From Phycisphaerales bacterium (GTDB taxonomy: Bacteria > Planctomycetota > Phycisphaerae > UBA1845 > Fen-1342), in assembly GCA_016716475.1 (NCBI GenBank), contig JADJWG010000001.1, forward strand, positions 1,774,653 through 1,838,652: DNA of 64,000 nucleotides, read 5' to 3'. The position numbers were made by a program, and so were the translations under genes. Within the stretch, counting starts at the first letter, position 1. Every line of letters starts with the position of its first letter. Shown in pieces: positions 1 through 13,229 of this stretch. The notes below the pieces were generated by a model. It made no database searches. It worked only from the letters and a program-made list of their open reading frames with translations, and had not been told where the DNA came from.

Positions 1-1973
1 TGACCTACATTGGTTGTGATGCCGGGAATCCGTGCGAGCACCGCGGTGATTCTGGCCTGCACATCTTCCTTCTCGTAGCCGGGTTGGATGGTGACTTCGA
101 TTTCCGAGTTGCTCACCGGCTCCGCGTGCTCGTCGCGCTCCGCCCGACCGGTACGGCGGGTCACGCTACGGACGCCCTCGATCTCCATCAATTGACGCTC
201 GACGGATCGAGCCAGGCGATTGCTGGCGGACAGTGAAGTCCCCGGCGGACCCATCAGATACAAGGTGAAAGTGCCCTCGTTGAACGCCGGCAGGAACGAG
301 GTGCCGAATGTCGAGCCGAGCCAAAGCGTGCTGATGGTCACGGCCGCCGCGCCGCCGAGGACCACCCCGCGCCGTCGCAATGCGATCCGCACGGTCGGCT
401 CGTACGCGGCCTTCAGCCAGCGCACGAGGAAGCCGTCCTGTGATTCCCGCTGGCTCGGCCTGGCGTGCAGCAGATAGCGGCACATGGCCGGTGTAATCGT
501 GAGTGCCACCAGCAGTGATGCCAGGATCGATACGACGAATGCGACCCCGAGGGGTCGGAAAAAGCGGCCCTCGATCCCCTCGAGAAACATCAGCGGCAGA
601 AACACCAGCGCGATGATGATCGTGGCGAACACCATGGCAGGCCGAATCTCGTTGCTGGCCTCGAAGATGACTTTCAGCTTGGAGCGCCGCGCGTGTTCGG
701 GTTGCGCGGCATTCAGCTTCAAGCGGCGAAAGACGTTCTCCACGTCGATGATGGCATCATCGACCAGACTGCCGATCGCGACGGCGAAGCCGCCCAGTGT
801 CATGACGTTGATGGTCATGCCCAGGCCGTTGAGCGTGAGTAGACCCACGGCCAACGACAGCGGAATCGCGGTCAGCGTAATGATCGTTGAACGGACATTC
901 AGCAGGAACAGGATGAGAATGACCGTCACAATGAGACCGGCGTCACGCAACGCATGCACGACGTTGTTCACTGAGAGTCTGATGAAGTCGGCCTGGCGGA
1001 ATATCTGCCGATTGACCCGGATCCCCGCGGGCAGGCTGGGTTGTAGCGCGTCGAGCATCGCATCCACGCGCTCGGTGACCTTCAAGGTATTGGTGCCGGG
1101 CGTCTTCTGCACCGTCATGACGACTGCCGGCCGGCCGGCATCCGCGCCCGCACCACGCTTCAGCGCAGGTCCCAGCCGTACTTCCGCGATTTGACCGATC
1201 GTGACCGGCGCACCGTTTTGATACTTGATCACCGTCCCCGCGATGTCAGCAACGCTGCGGACACGTCCGCTCTGGCGGATCGGCATCTCCAGCGAGTCGA
1301 CATCCGCGAGGTAGCCGGCGCTCAGCGTGCTGTGCGACTCGCGCGCGGCATCCGTGACGTCGGCGATCGTCAGGTCATACAGCCGCAGTTTTTCCTGCTC
1401 GACGAGCACCTGGTACTCCGGCAACTCGCCGCCCATGACCGTGACTTGCGCGATGCCCGGGATCGCCAGCAACTTGTTGCGCAGGTCGAACTCGGCGTAG
1501 GCCCGCAGTTCAAGGTCGCTGACGTTTCCCTCGGGCGCCGACACGGCCAGCAACATGATTTCGCCGGTGATGGAGGTTATTGGTGTCATCTCGGCGTGTG
1601 CGCTGGGCGGCAGGTCCTCCCGCGCCGCGTCCAAACGCTCGGAGACCAGTTGCCGGGCGCGGTAGATTTCCGTGCCCCATTCAAACTCGACATAGGCGAT
1701 CGACAGCCCGATCGCGCTGGACGAACGCACGCGGCGTACGCCGGGAATGCCGTTGACGGCGGTCTCGATGCGGAAAGTGACGTACTGCTCTACTTCATCT
1801 GCTGCGAGGCCGGGCGCTTCGGTCATGACCACGACGGTGGGCGCATTCAGCTCGGGGAATACATCGACCGGCGTCTGCGGCAACTGATAGGCGGCCAACA
1901 CGAGCAACATGGCACCGAGCGACAACACCAGTAAAGCGTGGTCAATCGAGAAGCTGATCAGCTTCTTCAGCAT
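1..1973 (-). CDS. Heavy-metal efflux RND transporter permease (CusA/CzcA-like), C-terminus off window
   Basis: Inner-membrane proton-driven pump of the HME-RND class, exporting metal cations through a CusB-type adaptor and TolC-type channel. The visible N-terminal ~657 residues begin MLKKLISFSIDHALLV, continue with the periplasmic porter stretch LPQTPVDVFPELNAPTVVV, and include the transmembrane-4 motif GSLVDDAIIDVENVFRRLK, whose acidic residues belong to the proton relay in this family. The start ATG is preceded by AAAGGAGGGG, a strong ribosome site. It lies 17 nt downstream of the adaptor gene on the same strand. The DDAIIDVEN version of the motif suggests a CusA/CzcA subclass, but the transported metal cannot be read from sequence. 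The stop codon lies to the left of the window. Confidence 0.9.
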   Translation of the reverse strand, partial: MLKKLISFSIDHALLVLSLGAMLLVLAAYQLPQTPVDVFPELNAPTVVVMTEAPGLAADEVEQYVTFRIETAVNGIPGVRRVRSSSAIGLSIAYVEFEWGTEIYRARQLVSERLDAAREDLPPSAHAEMTPITSITGEIMLLAVSAPEGNVSDLELRAYAEFDLRNKLLAIPGIAQVTVMGGELPEYQVLVEQEKLRLYDLTIADVTDAARESHSTLSAGYLADVDSLEMPIRQSGRVRSVADIAGTVIKYQNGAPVTIGQIAEVRLGPALKRGAGADAGRPAVVMTVQKTPGTNTLKVTERVDAMLDALQPSLPAGIRVNRQIFRQADFIRLSVNNVVHALRDAGLIVTVILILFLLNVRSTIITLTAIPLSLAVGLLTLNGLGMTINVMTLGGFAVAIGSLVDDAIIDVENVFRRLKLNAAQPEHARRSKLKVIFEASNEIRPAMVFATIIIALVFLPLMFLEGIEGRFFRPLGVAFVVSILASLLVALTITPAMCRYLLHARPSQRESQDGFLVRWLKAAYEPTVRIALRRRGVVLGGAAAVTISTLWLGSTFGTSFLPAFNEGTFTLYLMGPPGTSLSASNRLARSVERQLMEIEGVRSVTRRTGRAERDEHAEPVSNSEIEVTIQPGYEKEDVQARITAVLARIPGITTNVG

Positions 1974-1990
1974 GTCCAGCCCCTCCTTTG

Positions 1991-3418
1991 CTAGTGATTT
2001 TCGCCATGGAACGTGCCGTCCGCGTGGAAGTGGCCGCCTTTCAGGGTGGCCCCACTCTGAGTCGTTGCCAGTTTCAGCTCATACGCGCCATCGAGCACGA
2101 CCTCGTCACCGCGCATCAGGCCACTGTGGATCACAACCCAGCGGCCGTCATCCACACCCATGTCCGCCTCGACGCGGATTGCCTGGTTGGGGTTCTGGGG
2201 ATCGCGGCGGAAGAACACATGCGTGATCCCGTCCTTCACGATCGCCGAACGTGGAATCGCCAGTGCCTTTCCGCCGGAGCTCTCGGCCATGACCTCCAGG
2301 AAAGCCGACACGCCCGGCCGCATCCAGGGACGCAGCTCCGCCGGGCGGGCGATGAGCGTGAAGGTGCGGTTATCCGGGTTGGCCTCCAGGCCAAGTTGCA
2401 GGTCGGCCGTCACGCTGTCATTGATTCGCAGGTCCGGCATGCGCGGTGGCGTGATCTGGGCGCTGCCGCCGTTGATGAGCTTCGGTAAATCCGCCTGGAG
2501 GCCCAGGGCTCGGAAGCGCAGCCGAGCGGGTTGCACGGTGGTGAGTACCAGCGCACGCGGATCGGCCCAGGCGCCGTTGGTCAGCGCCAGCAGCTCCACC
2601 ACGCCGACGTCCTCGGCCCGCACCGCCACGCGACGGATGCCACGCCAAATCGGGTGCCCCTGCGGCGATTGGGGATCGATCTCCGTCAGCGTCTCGACGG
2701 GCAGCGCGAGCAGGGAGCTCGCATTGGCCAACGATAAATCGAGCCGCTCCTGCTGTGCATTGAGTTCTGTGCGGTTCTGCGCGGCGCGCAGCTTCAGCTC
2801 GGCGGTTTTCTCCAGGGCCTCCGCCAGCGCCGCCCGCGTAGCCGCCAGCGTGGCGCGGGCCTGGGCGAAGTCCTCGTCGGTCACCACGCCGGTTGCGCGG
2901 CTCGCTTCGAGCTGCGTGACGCGCTCGGTCCATATGGCCACTGACTGCTCAAGCTCGGCGTGATGCTGCTGGTGTGCGGTGAGCAACGGGCCCATGGCGT
3001 CGGCGGTTGCGCGCGCCTGCTCCAACTGCAGTTCAGTCTCATTGAGCCGCTGCTGCAACTCCCGCCAATCCGGCGAGTCGAGCGTGTAAATCGCCTGCCC
3101 GGGCTCCACCTCCTCGTATTGTGCGACATGCAGCTCGATCCGGCCGCTCGCCATGGTGCGGTACTCACGCCGCGCCTCGGGCGACAGTTCGAAACTGCCC
3201 GGCACCCGGATGGTGCGGGCGACATCCCGCACTTCGACCGGGGCGAAGGTGATGCCCAGGTTGCTGCGCACGGTCGGAGGAATCTCCACGCGGTTGGTCG
3301 AAGCCGTCGGGCTATCCGCTGCGGCGCGGGCATGTTCCGGATCGGCGTCGGGTGAATTGCGGCAGCCACCCAGTGGGAACGCAGTGATGAGTAACGAGAG
3401 CAGTAGGATGCGGCTCAT
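1991..3418 (-). CDS. RND efflux periplasmic adaptor (CusB/CzcB-like membrane fusion protein)
   Basis: Membrane fusion protein linking the RND pump to the outer-membrane channel. It has a lipoprotein-type signal (LLLSLLITAFPLGGC), a barrel-sandwich half near residues 80-115 (ASGRIELHVAQYEEVEPGQ), a long helical hairpin with heptad-like LEQ/ELKLRAA segments, the second sandwich half, and a C-terminal beta-barrel region (IPRSAIVKDGITHVFFRR). I chose the start at 3418: AGGAG lies 8 nt upstream and its ATG overlaps the TGA of the channel gene (ATGA), indicating translational coupling. An in-frame ATG at 3427 is possible. The tail is not obviously His- or Met-rich, so the metal is unknown. Confidence 0.9.
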   Translation of the reverse strand: MSRILLLSLLITAFPLGGCRNSPDADPEHARAAADSPTASTNRVEIPPTVRSNLGITFAPVEVRDVARTIRVPGSFELSPEARREYRTMASGRIELHVAQYEEVEPGQAIYTLDSPDWRELQQRLNETELQLEQARATADAMGPLLTAHQQHHAELEQSVAIWTERVTQLEASRATGVVTDEDFAQARATLAATRAALAEALEKTAELKLRAAQNRTELNAQQERLDLSLANASSLLALPVETLTEIDPQSPQGHPIWRGIRRVAVRAEDVGVVELLALTNGAWADPRALVLTTVQPARLRFRALGLQADLPKLINGGSAQITPPRMPDLRINDSVTADLQLGLEANPDNRTFTLIARPAELRPWMRPGVSAFLEVMAESSGGKALAIPRSAIVKDGITHVFFRRDPQNPNQAIRVEADMGVDDGRWVVIHSGLMRGDEVVLDGAYELKLATTQSGATLKGGHFHADGTFHGENH

Positions 3419-5039
3419 GAGGCACACTCCTCGGTCCTCGAACCAGGTGTCAATTCTTCAGTGGATTCAACCGTCGTTCGCGCCGTGTTGCGCAACACGT
3501 CCGCCGGTCGTCCCGTGACGCGTTCTAGTTCTATTTCGGCCAGGGCGGCGGCTTGTAACGCATCGAGCTCGCTCGCCCGCGTCGCCAGGTAGGCCCGCTG
3601 CGCCTCCAGCAACGACAGGAATGCCACGCGACCGATGCGGTAGCCCTCCTGAGCGAGTGCTACGTTGCGCTCGGCGGTCGGAACGAACTCCCGGCGATAG
3701 AACTCGGCATTCTCCGTCGCTGTCCGGACGCGCGCCAGAGACGCGTAAATGTCCTGTGCCGCGGTCACCCGCAACGCATCACGACGCTGCCGGGCCTGCT
3801 CGAGCAGGTAATCCGCTTTGGCGATCTGTGCCTGGTTCTGGTCCCAGAGCGGCAACTCCACCGACAGCGTCGGCCCGGCCAACGTGTCGATGCCCTGCGG
3901 TTCACGCGGCAGGAAGTTGGGCGGCGTCGGAGCCCCTGATTGCAGCGAGTCGAAGAACGCTTCGGCCAGCCATTTCCGGTCGCCGCGGGAGCGTCGTTCC
4001 GCCAGTTCGAACGCGAAACCGACCTCTACGGATCGTAGGAAGCGAACGCGTTCGAGCTTGGCCAGCGCTTCGGCCATTGCGACGGAATCTTCCATCATGC
4101 GCAAGTCGAGCCGTGCCGAGTGCGCGATCGCTTGCAGCCGCTCCGCAGGTACATCCCACGCGGCGGGGACTTTCAGAACATCAGCGAGCACCAGTCCGGC
4201 GGGATCCCGGGTTAGGCCGAGCAGTTCACACAGCGCGCCGCGTTGGCTTCCACCGCAGCGAGCCGCGCGTTCCGCAGGTCCGCCACCGCCTGCAGCTTCG
4301 TGGCCCGTGCCAGGTTCAGGTCCACCTCCGACCCGGATCCGGCCTGCTGACGCAGCTCGGCGATTTCCACCAGTTGGGTCGCGCTTTCGACCCCGTCCGC
4401 TGCCAATTCGACCCGCAGTGGTGCCAGAGCAGCCCGCACGTAGGCCTGCCGCACGTCGAGGACGACTAACGCCGTCGAGCGTGCAGCTTCAAGCACCACC
4501 CGGTCGAGATCCCGCTGGGCGGCTTCCTGGCGTGCGGGTACCAACCACAACTCGGCAATGTTCTGCGCCAGGTTCACTTCGAAATCAGGTAAGCCGCCAC
4601 TGTCGGGGAACCGCAGCGACAGGAACAAAGTCGGATTGGAGTACAACGCTGACTGGACGAATTCCGCGCGGGAGACGCCGATCGACAGCATCGCCGCGCG
4701 CACGTTCGGGTTGTTGAGCAGGGCAACCTGGACGGCCTCGCCATCAGTCAAACCGTCGGCGAGCAGCTCCTCGGTAGTTTCAGCCGCAGTCGCCACGTCG
4801 TGCAGGAGGAATTCCGCCGGTATCCCAACCGCGCGCTCGACTTCTGCCGCTGAGCGTTGAATGTCAGGCCCGGTATCGAGCGAAACACAACCACCGGTCA
4901 GGCCGACAAGCACCAGAGTCGTCAGCACCCCAGTACCGGGCGCCAACCGCCGTCGGCTCGGGAATAAGGGGATAGATCTTGCCGCCCGGGGTCGCAGCGA
5001 CCGCGCGGCGCGCGCAGCAGGCCAAGCCATGATGTGCAA
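3415..5039 (-). CDS. TolC-family outer-membrane efflux channel, interrupted by a frameshift
   Basis: Outer-membrane factor of the metal efflux set. The N-terminal part (5039 to about 4237) has a lipobox (VLVGLTGGC) and the repeat stretch AVQVALLNNPNVRAAMLSIG; the C-terminal part (about 4240 to 3415) carries the second repeat (LPLWDQNQAQIAKADYLLEQ). The two halves are in different frames. Reading through near 4236-4240 with one base removed joins ANAA to LCELLGLTRDPAGLVLADV, a normal TolC junction, so there is one extra base there, either a real mutation or a sequence error. The start is ambiguous: TTG at 5039 has GGAG nine nt upstream, while ATG at 5030 has no good site. The 3' end overlaps the adaptor start. 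Confidence 0.8.
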
Positions 5040-5116
5040 GTTGTGAAACTCCGGAAACGTGTGCCAATAGATCTGTCACCGCGCAGCGACGACACAACGG
5101 GTTTGCTACCCGTCGA

Positions 5117-5548
5117 TTAGATCAACAGCACGATCGTCCGGAGGAGTGGGCAGGAGTCGTGGTGAGGCGCTACCCGAGGTGGTCGTTCAAGCGCGGTGCA
5201 GTGTCCATCCGTCGGACTCGCCGCCAAAGTCAACGCGAATCCGAATGCCGGTTGCGGGCCGACGGTGGACCGGCGCGATTCACGCGGCGGGGGAGCAAAG
5301 ATCACATGGGTGTGGCCGCCATATGCCACGCAGCAGGCATGCTGATCGCAAGGCAACGGCTGCTCGCGCCAATCCGTGGAACTGCCGGGGCATGGCACGT
5401 GGGCGTGGGAGTGCCAGAAGCCGATATGCAGGTGCAGGTGGCCATGCCCATCGTCCGCATGACCGTGGGTGAAACACAACCAATGCGAGCAGACCGCGAG
5501 CACCAGCCCCACGACCAAGGTATGAATCACGCGCTCTGTGATCCGCAT
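5117..5548 (-). CDS. Small His-rich membrane or periplasmic protein upstream of the efflux operon
   Basis: A 143-residue protein of no family I recognise. Residues 8-24 form a hydrophobic segment (signal or anchor), followed by a dense His cluster (HGHADDGHGHLHLHIGFW, then HSHAH) and cysteine-rich stretches (DQHACC), with a hydrophobic C-terminus (LLRTIVLLI). His clusters of this kind bind transition metals such as Ni, Cu, Co or Zn. It sits 77 nt upstream of the TolC-like gene on the same strand, so a metal-buffering or sensing role in the efflux operon is a reasonable inference. The 274 bp between it and the ACIII operon hold no other gene that I can support. Confidence 0.5.
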   Translation of the reverse strand: MRITERVIHTLVVGLVLAVCSHWLCFTHGHADDGHGHLHLHIGFWHSHAHVPCPGSSTDWREQPLPCDQHACCVAYGGHTHVIFAPPPRESRRSTVGPQPAFGFALTLAASPTDGHCTALERPPRVAPHHDSCPLLRTIVLLI

Positions 5549-5822
5549 ATCCGCTCACACCGCCAGGGCGGCCAGGACGAAGCGCGACCCGAAGTGTGGA
5601 GAGAATAGTCGCCCAACCTGTAGGTGTCGACGAAATTCTGCCGGATGTGTACGGAGCGTGCTCGGCGGGTCGTGAACAGGTGCCGCGCAACCGCTCTCGG
5701 GCCACCTTGACCAGTCGGCCCCTCGGGGGCGCAATCCACACTCTGGCATGGGGGTGATTCATGGGGAGCATCGGTAACTCACCGATCTCGAGTTTCAATG
5801 ATGTTAACGCAGCATTTCACAA

Positions 5823-7190
5823 TCAGTATGCGGGTTCGTGCTGGATGGATTGTGGCAGCCGCGGATCACCAATCGGTACGAGCCGGTGCCCGGCAGTCAG
5901 CAAAAGGGCGCCGAGGAAATAGATGCTGCCGACGGTGAGTAGCAGGCCGAGCTCGATCACGCCGAGCTTGAGTGTCGGACCGAGTTCGGGCATCACCAGC
6001 CAGACGATGTCGAGGTAGTGCATCGCCAGCAGCCACAGTGCCCAGCAGGCAAGCACTGCCGGCCGGCGCTTGGTATGCCGTGTCATGAGGCCGAGGAAGG
6101 GGATCAGGAAGTGGCCCAGCAGCAGGACCAGGAGGACGACGGTCCAGGGGCCGAAGTCTGCGGGAACGGTGCTCGCGCCGCGGATGCGGAGCCAGCCGAC
6201 CATCTCGGGGATATGGGCGTACCACAGCAGCAGGTATTGGCTGAAGGCGATGTAGCCCCAGAAGAACAGGAAGGCGAACAGCAGCCGGCCGAGGTCGAGG
6301 TAGTGCTCGGTACCGATGGCGGGCGGGAGCAGGCCGCGGCGCTGGAGCAGGAAGACGGCCAGTACGAGAGTGGCGAGGGTGCCGACGGCGGCGCCAGCGA
6401 AGTAGTAGACGCCATAAATGGTGCTGTACCAGTGGGGGTTGAGGGACATCAGCAAGTCGAAGGCGCCGACCATGAGCGTGAGACCGAGGAGCAGAGCGCC
6501 GCCACCGGCGGACCGCTCCATGCGCTGGGTGATCGCGATGTCGCCGGTTGCGTCCTGCCGCAGCGAGTCGCGGTAGTAGCGCAGTCCCAGCCAGCTCCAC
6601 ACCGCCAGCAGCAGCGCCCAGCGCAACAGGAAGAACGGCGTGTTCAGCCACGGGCGCTTCTTGAGCGTGAAGGCGTCGAGCTGGCGATGTTCGTATCCCG
6701 GTGCGGCAGCCGTGTTGGCCGTCTGGGCCGGATCAATCTCCGCGTGGCCTCCGCTGTCGTCAGCAAGAAGTGGTATGGGTGTGTGGTCGTGGACGATGGC
6801 GGTGGAGTCGGGTTGTGCCCAGGGGTAAATTTCGCCTCCACCACGCAGCACGGAGACCGCGATCGGGATAAACAGAATACCGACGGTTACGACATTCGCC
6901 GCCAGGATCTCGGCGGGGCGGCGGATCAACACAGACCATCCGGCGCGCGTCAGGTGCTGCATGATGACGAAGAAGAGCCCGCCCAATGACAGACTGAGGA
7001 CGAACGCGAAGGCGACGAGGTAGGCCATCATGACGCGCGGCCAGGGGTCGGAGACAAACGCGGCGTGCAGGCCGGCGGCCGTGAACCCCGCGGCACCAAG
7101 CAGCATGAGCGCGAACACAGTGCGGCGGCCAGGCGGTGCGGCGGGCGGCAGCGAAGCGAGAGACCGGTCACCCTGCGTGGTGTGATCCAT
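5823..7190 (-). CDS. actF: Alternative Complex III subunit ActF (quinol:cytochrome c oxidoreductase membrane subunit)
   Basis: Polytopic NrfD/PsrC-like membrane subunit of Alternative Complex III, which oxidises quinol and passes electrons to periplasmic cytochrome c or directly to an oxidase. About ten hydrophobic helices are visible, with typical ACIII stretches such as LAFVLSLSLGGLFFVIMQHL near the N-terminus and FLFFWGYIAFSQYLLLWYA in the middle. At 455 residues it is a normal ActF length. It is the last gene of the act operon, 4 nt after actE, and differs from ActC in lacking the long C-terminal loop region. No cofactors are expected in this subunit. Confidence 0.92.
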   Translation of the reverse strand: MDHTTQGDRSLASLPPAAPPGRRTVFALMLLGAAGFTAAGLHAAFVSDPWPRVMMAYLVAFAFVLSLSLGGLFFVIMQHLTRAGWSVLIRRPAEILAANVVTVGILFIPIAVSVLRGGGEIYPWAQPDSTAIVHDHTPIPLLADDSGGHAEIDPAQTANTAAAPGYEHRQLDAFTLKKRPWLNTPFFLLRWALLLAVWSWLGLRYYRDSLRQDATGDIAITQRMERSAGGGALLLGLTLMVGAFDLLMSLNPHWYSTIYGVYYFAGAAVGTLATLVLAVFLLQRRGLLPPAIGTEHYLDLGRLLFAFLFFWGYIAFSQYLLLWYAHIPEMVGWLRIRGASTVPADFGPWTVVLLVLLLGHFLIPFLGLMTRHTKRRPAVLACWALWLLAMHYLDIVWLVMPELGPTLKLGVIELGLLLTVGSIYFLGALLLTAGHRLVPIGDPRLPQSIQHEPAY

Positions 7191-7194
7191 CGGG

Positions 7195-7935
7195 TTACTC
7201 CCCGGAAGCGGGTGAGGTTGGCGGCCCGGGGGCGACGGTTGCCTGCAAATGGCGGATATAGGCGACCGTGGCCCAGCGGTCGTGGACGTCGAGTTGGTCT
7301 GCGTGTGGCGGCATGTTGCGGATGCCTTGCCGGATCGTGTTGTACAGGTGACCGTCGGGTCGCTCGCGCACCTCGTTACTCAGCAGTGAGGTGGGCGGTA
7401 CCCAACGGGCCTGGTTGTTCTGCACTGCCCACACATGGAGCGGGCCGCGGCCGGTCCCGTCTTCGCCGTGGCAGACGACACAGGCGATGTTGAAAGCGAT
7501 ACGGCCGCGCTCGAGTAGTTCGAGGTCGGGCTTGATCTGGGCGGGGAGGCCGTCGAAAAAGTGGAGTTCCTGCGTCCCGGACTGCGGCTGGGCCCGGATT
7601 GCGAAACCACGGAAGTAATGGTCGTCGATGGCGAGCCGGCCACGCGCGACGGTACCGGGTGGCGGCAGGCGCATGGCGCGGCCGTCAGCGAATGCGGTAC
7701 TGGCGGCCTGCGGGCCATAGCGCGGCTGGTTAGCCATATCCTGGAGGGGCTGGATGCGCGGAAAAGGCGAAATGCGCCCGCGCTGGACAAGGAGGATGAC
7801 AGGCGGAATTGCGGCGACGATGAGGAGGACGAGCAGCGCGGCGATCATCCAAGCCGGGGGGCGCGGGAGACGCAACTCGCGCTGCAACCGCAAAGGTGAG
7901 GGAAAAGGGAAGCGTTCTTCGTGATAACGTCGCAC
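7195..7935 (-). CDS. actE: Alternative Complex III monohaem cytochrome c subunit ActE
   Basis: A 246-residue membrane-anchored monohaem cytochrome c. Residues about 28-50 form a transmembrane helix (MIAALLVLLIVAAIPPVILL). The haem-binding motif is CVVCH (near residue 156), followed by GEDGTGRGP and the distal stretch NMPPHADQLDVHDRWATVAY, whose Met is the likely sixth ligand. ActE takes electrons from the ActA/ActB arm and hands them to the terminal acceptor. It lies between actD and actF on the same strand with short gaps, in the standard act gene order. Confidence 0.9.
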   Translation of the reverse strand: MRRYHEERFPFPSPLRLQRELRLPRPPAWMIAALLVLLIVAAIPPVILLVQRGRISPFPRIQPLQDMANQPRYGPQAASTAFADGRAMRLPPPGTVARGRLAIDDHYFRGFAIRAQPQSGTQELHFFDGLPAQIKPDLELLERGRIAFNIACVVCHGEDGTGRGPLHVWAVQNNQARWVPPTSLLSNEVRERPDGHLYNTIRQGIRNMPPHADQLDVHDRWATVAYIRHLQATVAPGPPTSPASGE

Positions 7936-7968
7936 GATGGATTCCTCAGCGTTTCGGTAGCGTCACCC

Positions 7969-8586
7969 TCAGTCCGTCACCACCTCGATGTGGATTGCGC
8001 CCAGGGATTCGAGCAGAGCACGGTTCTCGACCGGATCGAACCTAGGATCCTCCGCCTCAATGACCACGAAGAAGCCGTCCGCGGTGGCCCGCAGGAAACG
8101 CGTACTTTTCAGCAGCGGATTGCTGAGCATGGGCTGTTTGTTCAGGCCGAAAAGCCCCAGTACGGTACCGAATGCGGCGAGCAGGACGGCGGTTTCAAAG
8201 ATGATGGGGATGTTCGCCGCGAGACTGAAGCGTGGCTTGCCACTGACCAGGTACTCATAACCCTGGAAAGGGGTCGGTACGCCGGGGAAGGTTGTGGCGT
8301 TCGTCCACCCGACCAGCAGCAATCCGAGCAAGGCACCGATCCCCCCGTGGACGAGGGCGATCCAGGGCAGGATGGTTGGGCGCAGCCCCATCGACTTATT
8401 GATGCCGTGGATCGGGAAGGGGCTGTGAACGTCCCACACCTCGAACCCCAGATCACGAATCTGTTCGGCGGCGGTCATCACACCGTCAACGTTGGAGAAC
8501 TCTGCGACGATGGCGAAGGGGCGCGGTAGTGAGGTTGCGGGGGCGGCAGATGTCGGGGGGCTCGGACCGGCGGTCATCGCTGGCAC
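7969..8586 (-). CDS. actD: Alternative Complex III membrane subunit ActD (DUF3341)
   Basis: A 205-residue protein with the DUF3341 pattern: an N-terminal soluble domain (FAIVAEFSNVDGVMTAAEQI, then GFEVWDVHSPFPIHGINKSM), two transmembrane helices (LVHGGIGALLGLLLVGWTN and IIFETAVLLAAFGTVLGLFG) and a C-terminal soluble tail (GFFVVIEAEDPRFDP). In the known ACIII structures ActD packs against ActC and ActF and carries no cofactor. It starts 15 nt after the actC stop. The Ala/Pro-rich first 20 residues could mean that a later start is used. Confidence 0.9.
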   Translation of the reverse strand: MPAMTAGPSPPTSAAPATSLPRPFAIVAEFSNVDGVMTAAEQIRDLGFEVWDVHSPFPIHGINKSMGLRPTILPWIALVHGGIGALLGLLLVGWTNATTFPGVPTPFQGYEYLVSGKPRFSLAANIPIIFETAVLLAAFGTVLGLFGLNKQPMLSNPLLKSTRFLRATADGFFVVIEAEDPRFDPVENRALLESLGAIHIEVVTD

Positions 8587-8601
8587 CTCATGGTGGTGGT
8601 G

Positions 8602-10082
8602 TTACGTCCACGGGCTACCGCGGCGCAATTCGGGTGGTGTATCGGGGTCGGGCTGATAGTCGAAACGCTGCGGCCCGTGCGTGGGGCGGGCCTGTGGCAT
8701 AACAGTCTTGACTTCTGCCATGGCCACCACCGGGAGGAAGCGGCAGAACAGCAGGAAAAGGGTGAAAAACAGGCCGAAACTGCCGGCAAACATGCCGATG
8801 TCGACCCAGGTGGGGCTGAACAGCGCCCAGCTGGACGGCACGAAATCGCGGTGCAGCGAGGTGACCACGATCACGAAGCGCTCGAACCACATGCCGATGT
8901 TCACGGCCATTGCGACGCACAGGATGGTCCAGACGTTGGTACGGATGCGACGGAACCAGAGCAACTGCGGGATGCAGACGTTGCAGGCAATCATGGTCCA
9001 GAATGCCCAGGCATAGGGTCCGAGCGCGCGGTTGAGGAACGCGAACTGCTCGAAGTGGTGCTGGCTATACCAGGCGGTGAAGAACTCGACTGCGTAGGCC
9101 GAGGCGACGATCAGCCCTGTGCCGAGCATGATCTTGCACATGTTCTCCAGGTGCCGCATGGTGATCAGATCCTGGAGGCCGAACCACAACCGGGCGGGGA
9201 TCGCCAGCGTGAGCACCATCGCGAAGCCGCCGAAGACGGCACCGGCAACGAAGTAGGGCGGGAAGATCGTCGTGTGCCATCCGGGGAGCAGGGACACGGC
9301 GAAGTCGAACGACACCACGCTATGCACCGAAAGAACCAGTGGCGTGGCGAGTGCGGCGAGGATCAGGTAGGCGCGCTCGAAGCGCAGCCAGTGGCGGTTT
9401 GAGCCGGTCCAGCCGACCGCGAGCAGGCCGTAGATGATTTGCGGGAGGCGCCGCCGGGCGCGGTCGCGCAGTGTCGCAAGATCCGGGATCATGCCGACGT
9501 ACCAGAACATCGCCGACACAAGTGCGTAGGTTGTTACCGCGAACACGTCCCACCACAGCGGGCTGCGGGCCTGGGGCCAGACCGCCATCTGGTTCGGATA
9601 CGGCGCCAGCCAGTACACCAGCCAGACGCGTCCGACGTGCAGCGCGGGAAACAGGCCGGCGCACATCACAGCGAAGATCGTCATCGCCTCTGCCAGCCGA
9701 TTGACGCCGGTGCGCCAGTTTTGCCGCAGCAGAAACAGGATCGCCGAGATCAGCGTGCCGGCGTGGCCAATGCCGACCCAGAAGACGAAGTTCACGATGT
9801 CGAAGCCCCAGCCGACGGTGTTGTTGTTGCCCCACACACCGACGCCGGTAGTAAGCAGGTAGCCCACGGTGACGAACAGCAGCGACAGCAGGGCGAGGGC
9901 TACGGCGAAGGCGAGATACCACGCCGGGGGAGTCGGTCGGAACGTGAGTCCGACCACCTTGTCCGTCAGCGTCGTGAAGTCGTGCCCGCCCAGCACGAGT
10001 GGTGCACGGCTGCGCGGATCCTCGGAGAGGTTCGCGGCGGCATCCGCGGGGGGGACGTTTCCCGACGTCGGGATCGTGGCCA

Positions 10083-10086
<4 letters not shown>
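8602..10086 (-). CDS. actC: Alternative Complex III quinol-oxidising membrane subunit ActC (NrfD family)
   Basis: NrfD/PsrC-type polytopic protein of 494 residues, the likely quinol-binding subunit that passes electrons to the iron-sulfur domain of ActB. Ten hydrophobic helices can be traced, including AFAVALALLSLLFVTVGYLL and IVNFVFWVGIGHAGTLISAI; the latter contains the FVFWVGIGHAGT signature common in ActC. Its ATG overlaps the actB TGA, and two tandem ATG codons at 10086 and 10083 are both possible starts. A longer upstream reading in this frame runs antisense-like through actB and is not credible. The predicted C-terminal tail is short and Pro-rich. Confidence 0.92.

Positions 10087-13216
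<3,130 letters not shown>

Positions 13217-13229
<13 letters not shown>

Noticed and set aside
5549..5822. Additional small genes between actF and the His-rich gene
   Set aside because: The open frames here are Arg/Pro/Gly-rich, lack ribosome sites and overlap one another.
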